The notes: a model not told the origin generated them from the letters alone. Counted from the stretch's first letter, positions 48,474-57,675 are shown. The stretch is DNA of 64,000 bases from Gordonia soli NBRC 108243 (GCF_000334455.1 NZ_BANX01000026.1:100672-164671); one strand, 5' to 3'. Translations and numbers: made by a program.

Positions 48474-49114
48474 GGTCCGACGCTACTAGCCAGATCGACG
48501 ACCTCGGCGCGTGCACGCTCCAGCGACTTCTCCGACTCGGCGGCCAGCGACGCCAACGGCGCGAGTCGATTCGCGAGTGTGAGGTCGGCGGTGACCACGG
48601 TCGTCGGCATACCGAGGGCGGTCTCGAGGACGCGACAGATCGGCGGGATCGTGTGATCGTCCTCTTCGTCGGGAGTCCCGGGACCGTAGGTCAGTCCGCG
48701 AGACGATATGAGCACCACCGGGATTCCCGCGAAGGGCTGTTCTGGCGTATCGAATGGCGCGGTGACACCGAGCACGTGGATGTGATCGATCCAGGCCTTG
48801 AGCGTCGACGGGATCGACCAGTTGTACATCGGGGCGCCGATCACCAACGCGTCGGCCGCGAGGATCTCACCGATGAGTTCGTCTTGCACGGTCTCCGATT
48901 CGGTCGGCGGCTGCTCCGAGTCGATCCGGAGCCGTGGTGCATAGTGCAGGCCCGGATCGACCAGATGGGGCGGCGGCGCAGCATGCAGATCCCGATCGAT
49001 CACCGCTCGCTCTCCGTCGCGTGCCGACCAGGTGTCGACGAACAGTCCGGTGAGCGCACGCGAAGTCGAGTTCGCGAGATCGGCGGACGAGTCGATCCGC
49101 AGCAGGGTCGGCAC
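48470..49114 (-). CDS. azoR: FMN-dependent NADH-azoreductase / NAD(P)H oxidoreductase
   Basis: A 214-aa flavodoxin-like protein of the AzoR group. LLRIDSSADLANSTSRAL at the start is the FMN phosphate-binding loop, and APMYNWSIPSTLKAWIDH is the family hallmark around the flavin ring. It reduces quinones or azo dyes with NAD(P)H in vitro; here it may also supply reduced flavin. The GTG at 49112-49114 has GGAG upstream. It lies 44 bp after the gntR stop on the same strand and could be the last gene of the thiM-monooxygenase-rhodanese-gntR unit. Confidence 0.88.
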   Translation of the reverse strand: MPTLLRIDSSADLANSTSRALTGLFVDTWSARDGERAVIDRDLHAAPPPHLVDPGLHYAPRLRIDSEQPPTESETVQDELIGEILAADALVIGAPMYNWSIPSTLKAWIDHIHVLGVTAPFDTPEQPFAGIPVVLISSRGLTYGPGTPDEEDDHTIPPICRVLETALGMPTTVVTADLTLANRLAPLASLAAESEKSLERARAEVVDLASSVGP

Positions 49115-49158
49115 GTGAGGGCTCCGTTCTTCGACGGTGGTCGCGGTCGCCTGCCAGC

Positions 49159-49836
49159 TTAGGCGCCCACCGAACCGGGCTGCCGGGGCCCGACGGTACT
49201 GCGCACACGTACCTCGTGATCACGGCGCATGTGTTCGAGCATCAATGATCTCGCGGCCTCGGCGTCTCGGGCGACGACCGCCCGGAGGATCGCTTCATGC
49301 TCGTCGCACCTGTCGTCAAAGGAGCGATCCTTCTCGTCGGGCCGCCACGGCGCAGACACCTTGGCCTGAGCATCGAGGGTCTGCAGGAGTTCAGCGATGG
49401 TGGCGTTGCGTGCGGCAAGACGTAGGGCCTCGTGCCAGCCGTTGAACAGGCGTCGCACCTCTGTCGGGTCGGACTCGGTACGGGCCCGTTCGGTGAGATC
49501 GTACAGCCGATGCAGATCGATGTCGTCGCGCCGATCCGCGGCCGCGGCAGCGGCTGCGGCGTCTAGCACCCCGCGGGTCTCGAAGATGTCCACCAGTTCC
49601 GACTCCGATCGGCTCCGGAGGACGAATCCGCGCGAGGTCGCACGGAGGAGGCCCTCCTGCTCCAGCAATCCGAGCGCTTCACGGACCGGCGTCCTCGACA
49701 CGTCGAACTCGGCGCTCAGGACGCCGGGTACCAGGGCTGCGTCCGCGGAGTATGCACCTGTGGTGAGCCGTCGACGTAGTTCGGCGTAGACGATGTCACG
49801 GGCGGTGCCGCCACGGACGGCTCCGAGCGAACTCAC
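49159..49836 (-). CDS. GntR-family regulator, FCD type (FadR subfamily)
   Basis: A 225-aa repressor. The N-terminal winged helix is RDIVYAELRRRLTTGAYSADAAL, then LSAEFDVSRTPVREALGLLEQEGLL with the typical SRTPVREAL recognition segment; the C-terminal FCD domain has FNGWHEALRLAARN and DEHEAILRAVVARD, with the His/Asp metal-ligand residues usual there. It senses a small acidic ligand. The GTG at 49834-49836 overlaps the rhodanese stop as GTGA. It is inside the operon it most likely controls, and an inverted repeat upstream of thiM is a plausible operator. Confidence 0.9.
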   Translation of the reverse strand: MSSLGAVRGGTARDIVYAELRRRLTTGAYSADAALVPGVLSAEFDVSRTPVREALGLLEQEGLLRATSRGFVLRSRSESELVDIFETRGVLDAAAAAAAADRRDDIDLHRLYDLTERARTESDPTEVRRLFNGWHEALRLAARNATIAELLQTLDAQAKVSAPWRPDEKDRSFDDRCDEHEAILRAVVARDAEAARSLMLEHMRRDHEVRVRSTVGPRQPGSVGA

Positions 49837-50702
49837 ACGTCGCCCGAGAGTCGGGGTGACGTGGCCAACGGTCGCGATCCGTCGGCGCGCCACTCGGCGA
49901 GCGAACCGTCGAAAACCCTTGTGGCGACGCCCTGCTCGGCCAGCGCCAGCGCCAGGCCGGCCGCGTTGATACCCCCACCGCAGTACAGGATCGGTGAGTG
50001 CTTCCCGCTCACGCCGACAGCCTCGATGAGTCGTCGAGTGGCTGCGGGGTCGTGGCGACCGTGCGCGTCCAGGGTCTCGGGATAGGGGACGTTGATCGAA
50101 TCGGGGATCGACCCGGTGCCGGGGACCGCCGGGTCGCCGGCGAAGTCGATCGCACGCAGGGCACAGATCACCGGCACCCGGTCGTCACGCGCGTCGGCGG
50201 CCCGCGCGGTCTCGTCGATGTCGGCCACGAGGTCGGGCACCGCGACTGCTGCGAACTCCGTTGTGCCGGTGAACGGACGTCCTGGTCCGACCTCGAGCTG
50301 GCGACCTGAGGTCTCCCATGCCGCCAATCCGCCATCGAGCACTCGCACGTCACGATGGCCCCACGAACGCAGAACCCACCAGATCCGAGCGGCCCATGCA
50401 CCATTCGACCGGTCGTAGACGACCACAGACGAACTCGACCCGACGCCGACAGCCGCTGTCGCGGCCACGATTTGGGAAGGCGTCGGTCGGGTGAACGGGA
50501 TCGGCGAGTCGGGGTCGGAGAAGCCGGCGAACAAGTCCGCGAATCGCGCGGACGGAATGTGCCCCGACTCGAAGAGATGGCTGCCGTCGCTGTACCGAGG
50601 GTCGCGATCGTCACGCTGCACCGTCGCATCCAGCACGACTACGTCGTCGAGGTGCGCGGCCAGCCAGTCGACGTCGACGAAGTGCCCAGTTGCCGCCGTC
50701 AC
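49833..50702 (-). CDS. Sulfurtransferase (thiosulfate/3-mercaptopyruvate type, tandem rhodanese)
   Basis: A 289-aa protein with two rhodanese domains. The inactive N-terminal domain has SDGSHLFESGHIPSARFADL and VVYDRSNGAWAARIWWVLR; the active C-terminal domain has the cysteine loop SPILYCGGGINAAGLALAL. The loop is CGGGI, close to the CGSGV of MST enzymes, so thiosulfate or 3-mercaptopyruvate specificity is open. The GTG at 50700-50702 overlaps the monooxygenase stop (GTGA), so production is coupled to that enzyme. In this operon it could catch sulfite or sulfane sulfur released from the substrate. Confidence 0.9.
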   Translation of the reverse strand: MTAATGHFVDVDWLAAHLDDVVVLDATVQRDDRDPRYSDGSHLFESGHIPSARFADLFAGFSDPDSPIPFTRPTPSQIVAATAAVGVGSSSSVVVYDRSNGAWAARIWWVLRSWGHRDVRVLDGGLAAWETSGRQLEVGPGRPFTGTTEFAAVAVPDLVADIDETARAADARDDRVPVICALRAIDFAGDPAVPGTGSIPDSINVPYPETLDAHGRHDPAATRRLIEAVGVSGKHSPILYCGGGINAAGLALALAEQGVATRVFDGSLAEWRADGSRPLATSPRLSGDV

Positions 50703-52048
50703 GAGAGCTCCTTCGAGCGTTGGGATCCCGCACGTTGGCGCCACTCACCCGGTTCCGGGCGCCGGAGCCCGAGATGATCACGTAGTGTCGTGCCGCTGTA
50801 GTCGGAGCGGATCAACCCCCGTCGACGCAGCTCTGGCACGACCTCACCGGCGAAGTCCCCGAAGGCTGCGGGGACATGCGTCGCCTGGATCATGAACCCG
50901 TCGGCGGCACCCGCTTCCAACCAGCGCTCCATCGTGTCGGCGATGTCGGTGGGTGAGCCGACCATGTTGCCTTCGGTACGAGCCCCGTACCACTTGCCGA
51001 TCTCACGTATCGTGAGCTCCTCGCGACGTGCGAACTCCAGGATCTCGCGATAGTGACCGTCCACACCCACCTCCTCGAGTTCCGGCAGCGGGCCGTCGAG
51101 GTCGTATTCGGTCAGGTCGACATTCACGTGGTACGCCATCCGCGACAGGCCGGCCTCGGGGGCCACGAGGTCGACGAATTCCCCGTGCCGTCGCCGTGCA
51201 TCGCGCGCATCCGATCCGACGACCGTTGTCGCGGCAGGCAGGATTCGTACCTGCTCCGGGTCACGGCCACGAGCGGCCACCCGGGCACGAATGTCGCGAG
51301 CGAAATCGACTGCGGATTCCAGTGATTCGTGGCTGCAGAAGATGACATCAGCCCAGCGGGCGGCGAAATCCCGACCGGAGGGGGACGCTCCGGCCTGGAT
51401 GACCACCGGGTATCCCTGCGGCGGTCGCGGTACGCCCAGTGGTCCGCGCACACGGAAGTGCGCGCCATCATGGTCGATCGCGGACACCTCCTCGGGCCGT
51501 CCGAACGTGCCCGACCCCTTGTCGCGTATCAACACGTCGTCGGACCAGCTGTCCCACAGACGTGCGGTCACCTCCAAGAACTCCTCGGCCCGGTCGTACC
51601 GGGCCGTCCGGTCTGGGAGCGCATCCTGTCCGAAGTTCTGTGCCTCGGCGTCCTGGAAACTGGTCACCACATTCCATCCGGCGCGGCCGCCGGTGAGGTG
51701 GTCGAGGGTGGCGAACGTGCGCGCGAGGTTGTAGGGCTCGTGGTAGCCGGTCGAGACGGTGGCCGCCAACCCAAGGTGTCGGGTGGCCGCGGCCATGATG
51801 GTGATGACCGGCAACGGGTCGAGTCGCGGAGTGCCGGTGCCCCATCGGACGGCGGGATCGAAGGTGTCACCGAGGCTTCGCGGCACCGCGAGCGAATCCG
51901 GGACGAATGCGAGGTCGAAGCAGGCGTCCTCGAGGATGCGCGCGATCTGCACGTAGTGTTCGGCGTCGAGGAATCCGTCCCCGGCATCGGGGTGACGCCA
52001 GCCGACCGTGCCCTGCGGCCCGGCGTTGAGGAAGGCGGCCAGATGCAT
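50699..52048 (-). CDS. NtaA/SnaA/DszA-family FMN-dependent monooxygenase
   Basis: A 449-aa luciferase-like monooxygenase of the class C two-component group. The family features are MHLAAFLNAGPQ at the start, HYVQIARILEDACFDLAFVPD, TVSTGYHEPYNLARTFATLDHLTGGRAGWNVVTS (FMN-binding), RYDRAEEFLEV and PQGYPVVIQAGASPSGRDFAA. Related enzymes oxidise nitrilotriacetate, pristinamycin, and dibenzothiophene sulfone, in each case needing a separate flavin reductase. ATG at 52046-52048 overlaps the thiM stop by one base (TGATG). With thiM and rhodanese in the same operon, a thiazole or sulfonate substrate is possible, but this is inference. Confidence 0.9.
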   Translation of the reverse strand: MHLAAFLNAGPQGTVGWRHPDAGDGFLDAEHYVQIARILEDACFDLAFVPDSLAVPRSLGDTFDPAVRWGTGTPRLDPLPVITIMAAATRHLGLAATVSTGYHEPYNLARTFATLDHLTGGRAGWNVVTSFQDAEAQNFGQDALPDRTARYDRAEEFLEVTARLWDSWSDDVLIRDKGSGTFGRPEEVSAIDHDGAHFRVRGPLGVPRPPQGYPVVIQAGASPSGRDFAARWADVIFCSHESLESAVDFARDIRARVAARGRDPEQVRILPAATTVVGSDARDARRRHGEFVDLVAPEAGLSRMAYHVNVDLTEYDLDGPLPELEEVGVDGHYREILEFARREELTIREIGKWYGARTEGNMVGSPTDIADTMERWLEAGAADGFMIQATHVPAAFGDFAGEVVPELRRRGLIRSDYSGTTLRDHLGLRRPEPGEWRQRAGSQRSKELS

Positions 52049-52869
52049 CAGTTGGCCAGCTCCCACAGTCCGTCGACGAGGGCGGTGGCAAACGATCCAC
52101 TTCCGCCGCGTGGCCCCAGCACTGCGGCCGCCTTGTCGGCCGCGCGCGCATATGCGGCGTGAGCGGCGACCGCCGCGTCGAACGGATCATCGGCCACGGC
52201 CGCCACCGCGGCGTTGAGCGCGCCGAGGCTGCACCCGGCACCGGTGACCTGTGTGAGACGGACGTCCCCGCCCTCGACGGCGACGACGCGCCGGCCGTCG
52301 GTGATGTAGTCGACCCGGCCGCTGACCGCAACGACTGCGCCGGTACGAGCGGCGAGATCGGTGATATGGGAGATGGCATCGGTCGAGTCGGCGGTCGTCT
52401 CGACCCCCTTGCCGAGCGCATCGCCACCGGCGAGGGCGATCAGTTCACTGGCATTGCCCCGGATGATGGTCGGCCGGTGGTCGAGCAGCGAGCGGACGAA
52501 TGCGTCGTATTCAGTAGCCCCCGCACCGTTGGCGACCGGGTCCAGCACCCAAGGGGTACCTGCGCGGTGGGCGGTGCGAGCGACGGTGGCCACGGTCTCG
52601 AGGTCGTTGCTCATCACCGTCGCGGTGTTGATCCACACACCCCCGGCACCAGCCGGGAAGATTCGAGGCCAGTCGGCCCCCGCGCCGATGGCAGGCCCCG
52701 CGCCCGCCGAGAGCAGGACGTTGGCGCTCAGGTTGGCGGCGATGTAGTTGGTCAGCCCATAGACAAATGGGGCCTCCGCTGCGACACGTCGGAAGATCGC
52801 GGCGACAGACGCGTCGTCGAACGATCGTCGTTCGACGGTGGTCGCGTCGATCGTGGTGGTCTCGGCCAT
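52048..52869 (-). CDS. thiM: Hydroxyethylthiazole kinase
   Basis: ThiM phosphorylates 4-methyl-5-(2-hydroxyethyl)thiazole in thiamine salvage. The 273-aa ribokinase-like protein has VYGLTNYIAANLSANVLLSAGAGPAI, the family start, DPVANGAGATEYDAFV, and the substrate/ATP motif IIRGNASELIALAGG, with the catalytic Cys-containing anion hole GAGCSLGALNAAVAA. The ATG at 52867-52869 has GAGGAGC upstream. It is first in the operon. I saw no TPP riboswitch before it, so it is not under the common thiamine control, and GntR regulation fits better. Confidence 0.93.
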   Translation of the reverse strand: MAETTTIDATTVERRSFDDASVAAIFRRVAAEAPFVYGLTNYIAANLSANVLLSAGAGPAIGAGADWPRIFPAGAGGVWINTATVMSNDLETVATVARTAHRAGTPWVLDPVANGAGATEYDAFVRSLLDHRPTIIRGNASELIALAGGDALGKGVETTADSTDAISHITDLAARTGAVVAVSGRVDYITDGRRVVAVEGGDVRLTQVTGAGCSLGALNAAVAAVADDPFDAAVAAHAAYARAADKAAAVLGPRGGSGSFATALVDGLWELAN

Positions 52870-52932
52870 GGTGCTCCTCGGTGAGCGATGTGCGATCGGT
52901 GCGGCACGGTCATCCGCTGCCGCGGTGCTGTT

Positions 52933-52954
52933 TCTGTATACATCTGAATACAGA
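52933..52954. promoter_or_regulatory. Candidate GntR operator upstream of thiM
   Basis: TCTGTAT-acatctga-ATACAGA is a perfect 7-bp-arm inverted repeat. Its left arm overlaps TGTATACA, itself a palindrome of the GntR/FCD operator type. It lies 63 bp upstream of the thiM start and about 110 bp from the divergent M23 pseudogene. Confidence 0.5.
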
Positions 52955-53065
52955 CCGCCCATCGACTTGTGATCATCGCGATCGCAACCCTGCGCGGCAG
53001 GAGTGCGGATTCGGCGACCATCCCCAGCGGACAAGTGCGATGCTGAGCTCCGGAGAGGTCAGCTC

Positions 53066-54326
53066 ATGCGTCGATCAGCTTCGCTTCGAGTCCACGATCA
53101 CCGCCGCCTGCGGCGGTCCCGGAGGTGCGACGCCGCGACCATCGCGGTCGCAGTCGGCGTCGTCACCGCATGCGGCACCGACAGTTCGTCGAACCCGCCG
53201 AGCGCGAGTTCCGCCGGGAAACTACTTCCCGTCACGCCGAGCAGTTCACGCCGGCTGTGATCAGTGTGATGTCCACACCGCGGTGGTTCACGGGTTCCGA
53301 CGCCCGGCGGCACATCGTCTACGAGGTCCACCTGACCAACGGTTCCCCGTCCCGGTGACGGTCACGCGTGTGGAGGCCATCGGCCGCGACACCGGTCGTG
53401 CTCTCGCCACTCTGGCCGGCGCGGATGTATCGGCGTCGATGTCCTTGCTGGCGACGGGTTCGGTGCCGACACCGACCATCGGGCCGTCGACGGTCGGCGT
53501 CGTGTGGATGGACATCCCGATGGCGGAATCCGCACCGGTCCCGGCGCACATCGACCATCGGGTGACCGTCTCGGTCCCGCCGGGACTGCCGGTACCCGAA
53601 TCGATCGGCTATTCCGGCGGTTCCGCCGACGTGGACAGGGACGATCCCACGGTCATCGCCCCGCCCGCTGGCCGGGTCAGGGTAATTCGCGGTCGGGAGT
53701 TGTTGCGACGGCCCGGCCCGACGTTCTGTCCAGCCCATCGACGACAACCTCTGGCTGGCACAGCGTTTCGCGATCGACTTCAACCGATTGGATTCACGGT
53801 CCCGCCTCGCGGGAGGCGATCCCGCCGTCAATTCCAACTTGTTCACCTTCGACCAGCCGGTCCTCGCTGTTGCCGATGCACGAGGTGGTCGCGGCAGCTG
53901 ACGACTACGCAGACCAGGTCCCCGATGCGCCACGTCCGGTGGGGATCGAGGAGGCCGACGGCAATCACGTGATCCTGAAGCTCTCGAACGGCGTCTACGC
54001 GTTCTACGCGCACCTGAAGTCCGGCACCGTCGGAGTCCGGGTGGGACAACGGGTCACATCCGGCCAGGAGGTCGGCCGGATGTGACCCCGGTAGCTCGAC
54101 CGGGCCGCATCTGCATTTCCAGCTGATGGACCGGCCGTCAGCCCTCGCGGCCGACGGCCTCCCCTATGTCTTCGACTCGTTCGTGGCGGCCGGAACAGGC
54201 CCGGCGATCGATCAATTGGTCTCTGCCGATCCCGGTGCACCGGTGCCCGTCGATCGTGCGGAATCCGGCCCGCGCACCGACCAACTCCCGCTGGGCGGCA
54301 CCGTGGTCGACTTCCCGACCCGGTGA
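53066..54326 (+). pseudogene. M23-family metallopeptidase lipoprotein, broken by at least five frameshifts
   Basis: Reading different frames in order recovers one protein: a lipoprotein signal with VGVVTACG lipobox (from the ATG at 53066, behind GGAGAGG), then RRHIVYEVHLTNGSP (about 53310-53358), TVTRVEAIGRDTGRALATLAGADV (about 53350-53700), DDNLWLAQRFAIDFNRLD (about 53735-53870), ADGNHVILKLSNGVYAFYAHL (about 53890-54085) and GSSTGPHLHFQLMDRP to 54326. Each switch requires a frameshift, near 53230, 53350, 53705, 53876 and 54085. The M23 HLHF zinc motif remains in the last piece, but a full enzyme cannot be made. All neighbours are intact, so local decay is more likely than poor sequence, though indel errors are not excluded. 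Confidence 0.85.
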
Positions 54327-54340
54327 CCAGACCGACGGCG

Positions 54341-55699
54341 TCAGCGCAGCCCCGGCACCCGGCTCAGGTCGGTGCGGATCAGCATCACGTTGTAGTCACT
54401 CCACCGAGAGGCATTGAAGTACAACTCCTTCCCGGTGCCCGTCAGAGCAGGCGACGTCGGTAAGACCATCGGTCCGTACAGGACCGCTGCGCCCGGCGGC
54501 ACGATGTAGGTCGGTCGACTCCACGGGCCCTGCGGATGATCGGCGGTCCGGATCCGGATGCCTACGTCTCCGTCGAGCATGACGTACTTCTTCAGGTACG
54601 GGCTCCACGACACGGACAGCTCGGTGACCGGCGCGGGAACGACGATCGCCGTACCGTCATCGGGGATCTGACCGATGTCGTCGACCCAGCCGCGACCCGA
54701 ACCGGCCCAGTACTGGTAGGCATCCAGATCGAGGATCTTCGACTCCGGCACGCGACCGAGGAAGCCTGCACCGAATCGGCCGTTGGGCGTACCGAACTGG
54801 TACACGTAGTCGCGATCGGCCGCATCGTCCGCACGTCCGCGGACATAGGCGCTCTGCTGGAACTTGCCGTTGTTGCGGTCGACCTTGGGCAAGCCGTCCG
54901 GTAGTGCCAGGGTCAGCGGCGCGTTCACCAGGACGGTGGAGATGTCGGTGTTCCACGACTGACCGTTGTTGTCGGAGTACGCGATACCGGAGAAGTTGGT
55001 GACCCATCGACCGGCCGCGCCCCAGGATCGCACAGACATGTAGTTGATGATCTGTCGGGTCCCGTTCGGCCCCGGCACCGCGATCGCAGCGGTCGGGATC
55101 GTCGTCACCTCGATGTTGGAGATGCCGAGCGACGGGATCAGTTCCTGCGCGAATCGAGGACGATCAGCGCTGACGACCGAGCCGGACCGCACGTCCCCCG
55201 GCACGCCGTCCCGAACCAAGATCCCGTTGTCGAGGTCGGTATCCGACGTCCGCAGCAGCACGTTGTGTCGCCACTCCTGACCCGCCACCGCGCAGTTTCC
55301 GAACGTGTCACCGAACGCCATCAGGGTCTGTCCGCTGCCGTTGTCCCAGCTGATCCCCAGGTCGGTGCCGGATATGCCGAACCTGTTGTAGGTGCTGTTC
55401 TGGCTACGTGGTCCCGTGACCCAGGCGACCGCCTTCGACGCAACGCCTGCATACACGGGGAGTGATCCCTGCGGCACCTGCGTCGAGCGCGATCCCGACG
55501 AGCCGGATCCGAGGGAGCCGAGCGCGCCAGATGATCCGGGGAGTCCGGCGGAACCGAACAGGCTCGAGCCGGTACCGCCGTTGCCGCACGGTGCTGCCGA
55601 TGCTGCTCCGGAACCGAGGGTCACGGCGACGCCCGATGCCGCGGCGAGACCGCCGCACAGCAGGATTCGTCCGATCATGGCGAGACGGGTCGAGGGCAT
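54341..55699 (-). CDS. Secreted DUF4185-domain protein
   Basis: A 452-aa exported protein with a clear signal peptide (hydrophobic stretch residues 9-30, Ala-x-Ala site before PCGNGG, cleavage about residue 36). A Gly/Ser-rich linker (GSAGLPGSSGALGS) leads to a DUF4185 beta-propeller-like domain: RFGISGTDLGISWDNG, LMAFGDTFGN, MYVSWSPYLKKYVML-type blades and YGPMVLPTS. DUF4185 proteins are frequent in mycolic-acid bacteria; one member has been linked to arabinogalactan or arabinan breakdown, not checked here. ATG at 55697-55699 after AGGAG. It is convergent with the M23 pseudogene. Confidence 0.85.
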   Translation of the reverse strand: MPSTRLAMIGRILLCGGLAAASGVAVTLGSGAASAAPCGNGGTGSSLFGSAGLPGSSGALGSLGSGSSGSRSTQVPQGSLPVYAGVASKAVAWVTGPRSQNSTYNRFGISGTDLGISWDNGSGQTLMAFGDTFGNCAVAGQEWRHNVLLRTSDTDLDNGILVRDGVPGDVRSGSVVSADRPRFAQELIPSLGISNIEVTTIPTAAIAVPGPNGTRQIINYMSVRSWGAAGRWVTNFSGIAYSDNNGQSWNTDISTVLVNAPLTLALPDGLPKVDRNNGKFQQSAYVRGRADDAADRDYVYQFGTPNGRFGAGFLGRVPESKILDLDAYQYWAGSGRGWVDDIGQIPDDGTAIVVPAPVTELSVSWSPYLKKYVMLDGDVGIRIRTADHPQGPWSRPTYIVPPGAAVLYGPMVLPTSPALTGTGKELYFNASRWSDYNVMLIRTDLSRVPGLR

Positions 55700-55887
55700 C
55701 GGTCTCCTGCTCCTGGGTGTTCAGGTCCTGGGATGTGGCGCGGCCGACATCCCGGCAGGGTGCGGCAGATGTTACTCAAGTGATTAGTGTGAATGAAGTG
55801 ACGACAGTTGTCCGCACCTCCGCCATCACGATCCGGCAACACCTCTGATCGTGGCAGCATCGGGATCCCCAGAGAAAGGCCTCACTC

Positions 55888-57624
55888 GTGGCAACCACCG
55901 TGGCCGACACAATGGTCGAGATCATCAAGAACGCCGGCGTGCAGCGCGTCTACGGCATCCCCGGAGATTCGCTGAACGGCTTCACCGACGCACTACGCAG
56001 GGACGGCAGTATCGCCTGGCAGCACGTCCGGCACGAGGAGGGTGCTGCGTTCGCCGCGTCCGCTGAAGCGGCGCTGACCGGCGAACTCGCGGTCTGCGCG
56101 GGTAGTTGCGGCCCGGGCAACCTACATCTGATCAACGGCTTGTACGACGCGCACCGCAGTCGGGTGCCGGTGCTGGCGATCGCCGCTCACATCCCGGGCG
56201 GCGAGATCGGCAGCGGCTACTTCCAGGAAACCCACCCGGAGCAACTGTTCGCCGAGTGCAGTTCGTTCTGCGAGATGGTCAACACCCCGGAGCAGATGCC
56301 GCGGCTGCTGGAGATCGCCACGCGTACGGCCGTGGAGACGCGTAGGGTGGCCGTCCTGATCATCCCCGGTGAGACATTCCTGGCCAAGAGTGCCGGACGC
56401 CGCAGCAGCGCCCCCATCCTCCCGATCTCGCGGGTGACGCGACCCACCGACACCGAGCTGGCCCGTGCAGCGGCTCTGCTGAACGGCTCCGAGAAGGTGA
56501 CCATCCTGGCCGGCGCAGGCGTACACGGCGCGCACGACGAGCTCGTGGGACTCGCGGCTGCCCTGCAGGCGCCGATCGTCCACGCTCTCCGCGGCAAGGA
56601 GTTCGTCGAGTACGACAACCCCTTCGACGTCGGCATGACCGGCCTGCTCGGCTTCTCCTCCGGTTACCGCGCCATCGAGGCGTGCGACACCCTGCTACTG
56701 CTCGGCACCGACTTCCCCTACCAGCAGTTCTATCCGTCCAAGGCCACGATCATCCAGCTCGACCTCCGGGGCGAACAGATCGGCAGACGGACGCCGGTGG
56801 ACCTCGGGCTCGTCGGCAGCGTCGCCGACACGATCCCGGCACTGCTGCCGTTGATCGACCGCGGACGCTCGGAGAAGCACCTGTCGACGGCGCGGTCGCA
56901 TTATGCGACCACGCGCGAACGGCTCGACGACCTCGCCGTCAACGACCGCAACCGGACCCCGATCCATCCGCAGTACCTCGCGAAGCTCCTGAGCGACAAC
57001 GCGTCCGACGACGCCGTATTCATCCCGGACGTCGGGTCACCGGTGGTGTGGGCCGCGCGATACCTCAGGATGAACGGATCCCGTCGTCTGATCGGTTCCT
57101 TCACCCACGGGTCCATGGCGAACGCGGTCTCCCAGGGAGTCGGTGCGCAATCGGCATTCCCCGGGCGCCAGGTGATCGCACTCGCCGGAGACGGTGGCCT
57201 CGCGATGCTCCTGGGGGAGTTGATCACGCTGACGCAGAACTCGTTGCCGGTCAAGGTGATCGTCTTCAACAACTCGTCGCTCAACTTCGTCGAGGTCGAG
57301 ATGAAGGCGGCCGGCTTCGTCAACTACGGCACCGACCTGGAGAACCCCGACTTCGCCGCCCTCGCGAACGCCATCGGCATCTTCGGACGCCGAGTCGAAC
57401 AACCCGATGATCTGGCGGGTGCCGTGCGAGCCGTCCTCGACCACGACGGGCCGGCACTGCTCGATGTCGTCACCGCGCGGCAGGAGCTCTCGATCCCGCC
57501 GACAGTCACCGCCGCACAGGCCAAGGGCTTCACCCTCTACGCCCTGCGCACGGTGCTGTCGGGCCGGGGCGACGAACTCGTCGACCTGGCCGAGACCAAC
57601 CTGTTCCGCCGATTGTTCGACTGA
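55888..57624 (+). CDS. poxB: ThDP-dependent pyruvate oxidase/dehydrogenase (PoxB-like)
   Basis: A 578-aa thiamine-diphosphate enzyme of the PoxB group, which decarboxylates pyruvate to acetate and passes electrons to quinone. The catalytic glutamate is in VRHEEGAAFAA (about residue 50), the ThDP motif is GDGGLAMLLGELITLTQNSLPVKVIVFNNS (GDG to NN), and the FAD region includes TILAGAGVHGAHDEL. The C-terminal helix that binds membrane is present but short. The GTG at 55888 has AGAAAGG upstream. It stands between DUF4185 and Tex and ends in a strong terminator. Confidence 0.9.
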   Translation: MATTVADTMVEIIKNAGVQRVYGIPGDSLNGFTDALRRDGSIAWQHVRHEEGAAFAASAEAALTGELAVCAGSCGPGNLHLINGLYDAHRSRVPVLAIAAHIPGGEIGSGYFQETHPEQLFAECSSFCEMVNTPEQMPRLLEIATRTAVETRRVAVLIIPGETFLAKSAGRRSSAPILPISRVTRPTDTELARAAALLNGSEKVTILAGAGVHGAHDELVGLAAALQAPIVHALRGKEFVEYDNPFDVGMTGLLGFSSGYRAIEACDTLLLLGTDFPYQQFYPSKATIIQLDLRGEQIGRRTPVDLGLVGSVADTIPALLPLIDRGRSEKHLSTARSHYATTRERLDDLAVNDRNRTPIHPQYLAKLLSDNASDDAVFIPDVGSPVVWAARYLRMNGSRRLIGSFTHGSMANAVSQGVGAQSAFPGRQVIALAGDGGLAMLLGELITLTQNSLPVKVIVFNNSSLNFVEVEMKAAGFVNYGTDLENPDFAALANAIGIFGRRVEQPDDLAGAVRAVLDHDGPALLDVVTARQELSIPPTVTAAQAKGFTLYALRTVLSGRGDELVDLAETNLFRRLFD

Positions 57625-57635
57625 GTCCCACCGCA

Positions 57636-57665
57636 GCATCGCCCCTCGGATGATAGGGGCGATGC
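57636..57665. terminator. Bidirectional terminator between poxB and tex
   Basis: GCATCGCCCCT (57636-57646) and AGGGGCGATGC (57655-57665) form a perfect 11-bp stem with an 8-base loop between convergent genes. Confidence 0.7.
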
Positions 57666-57675
57666 CGCGTGTCGA

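Noticed and set aside
52870..52932. TPP riboswitch before thiM
   Set aside because: The minus-strand leader lacks CTGAGA and the other thi-box elements.
55790..55812. Crp/GlxR-like site before poxB (TGTGA half-site)
   Set aside because: The second half-site TCACA is missing at the right distance.
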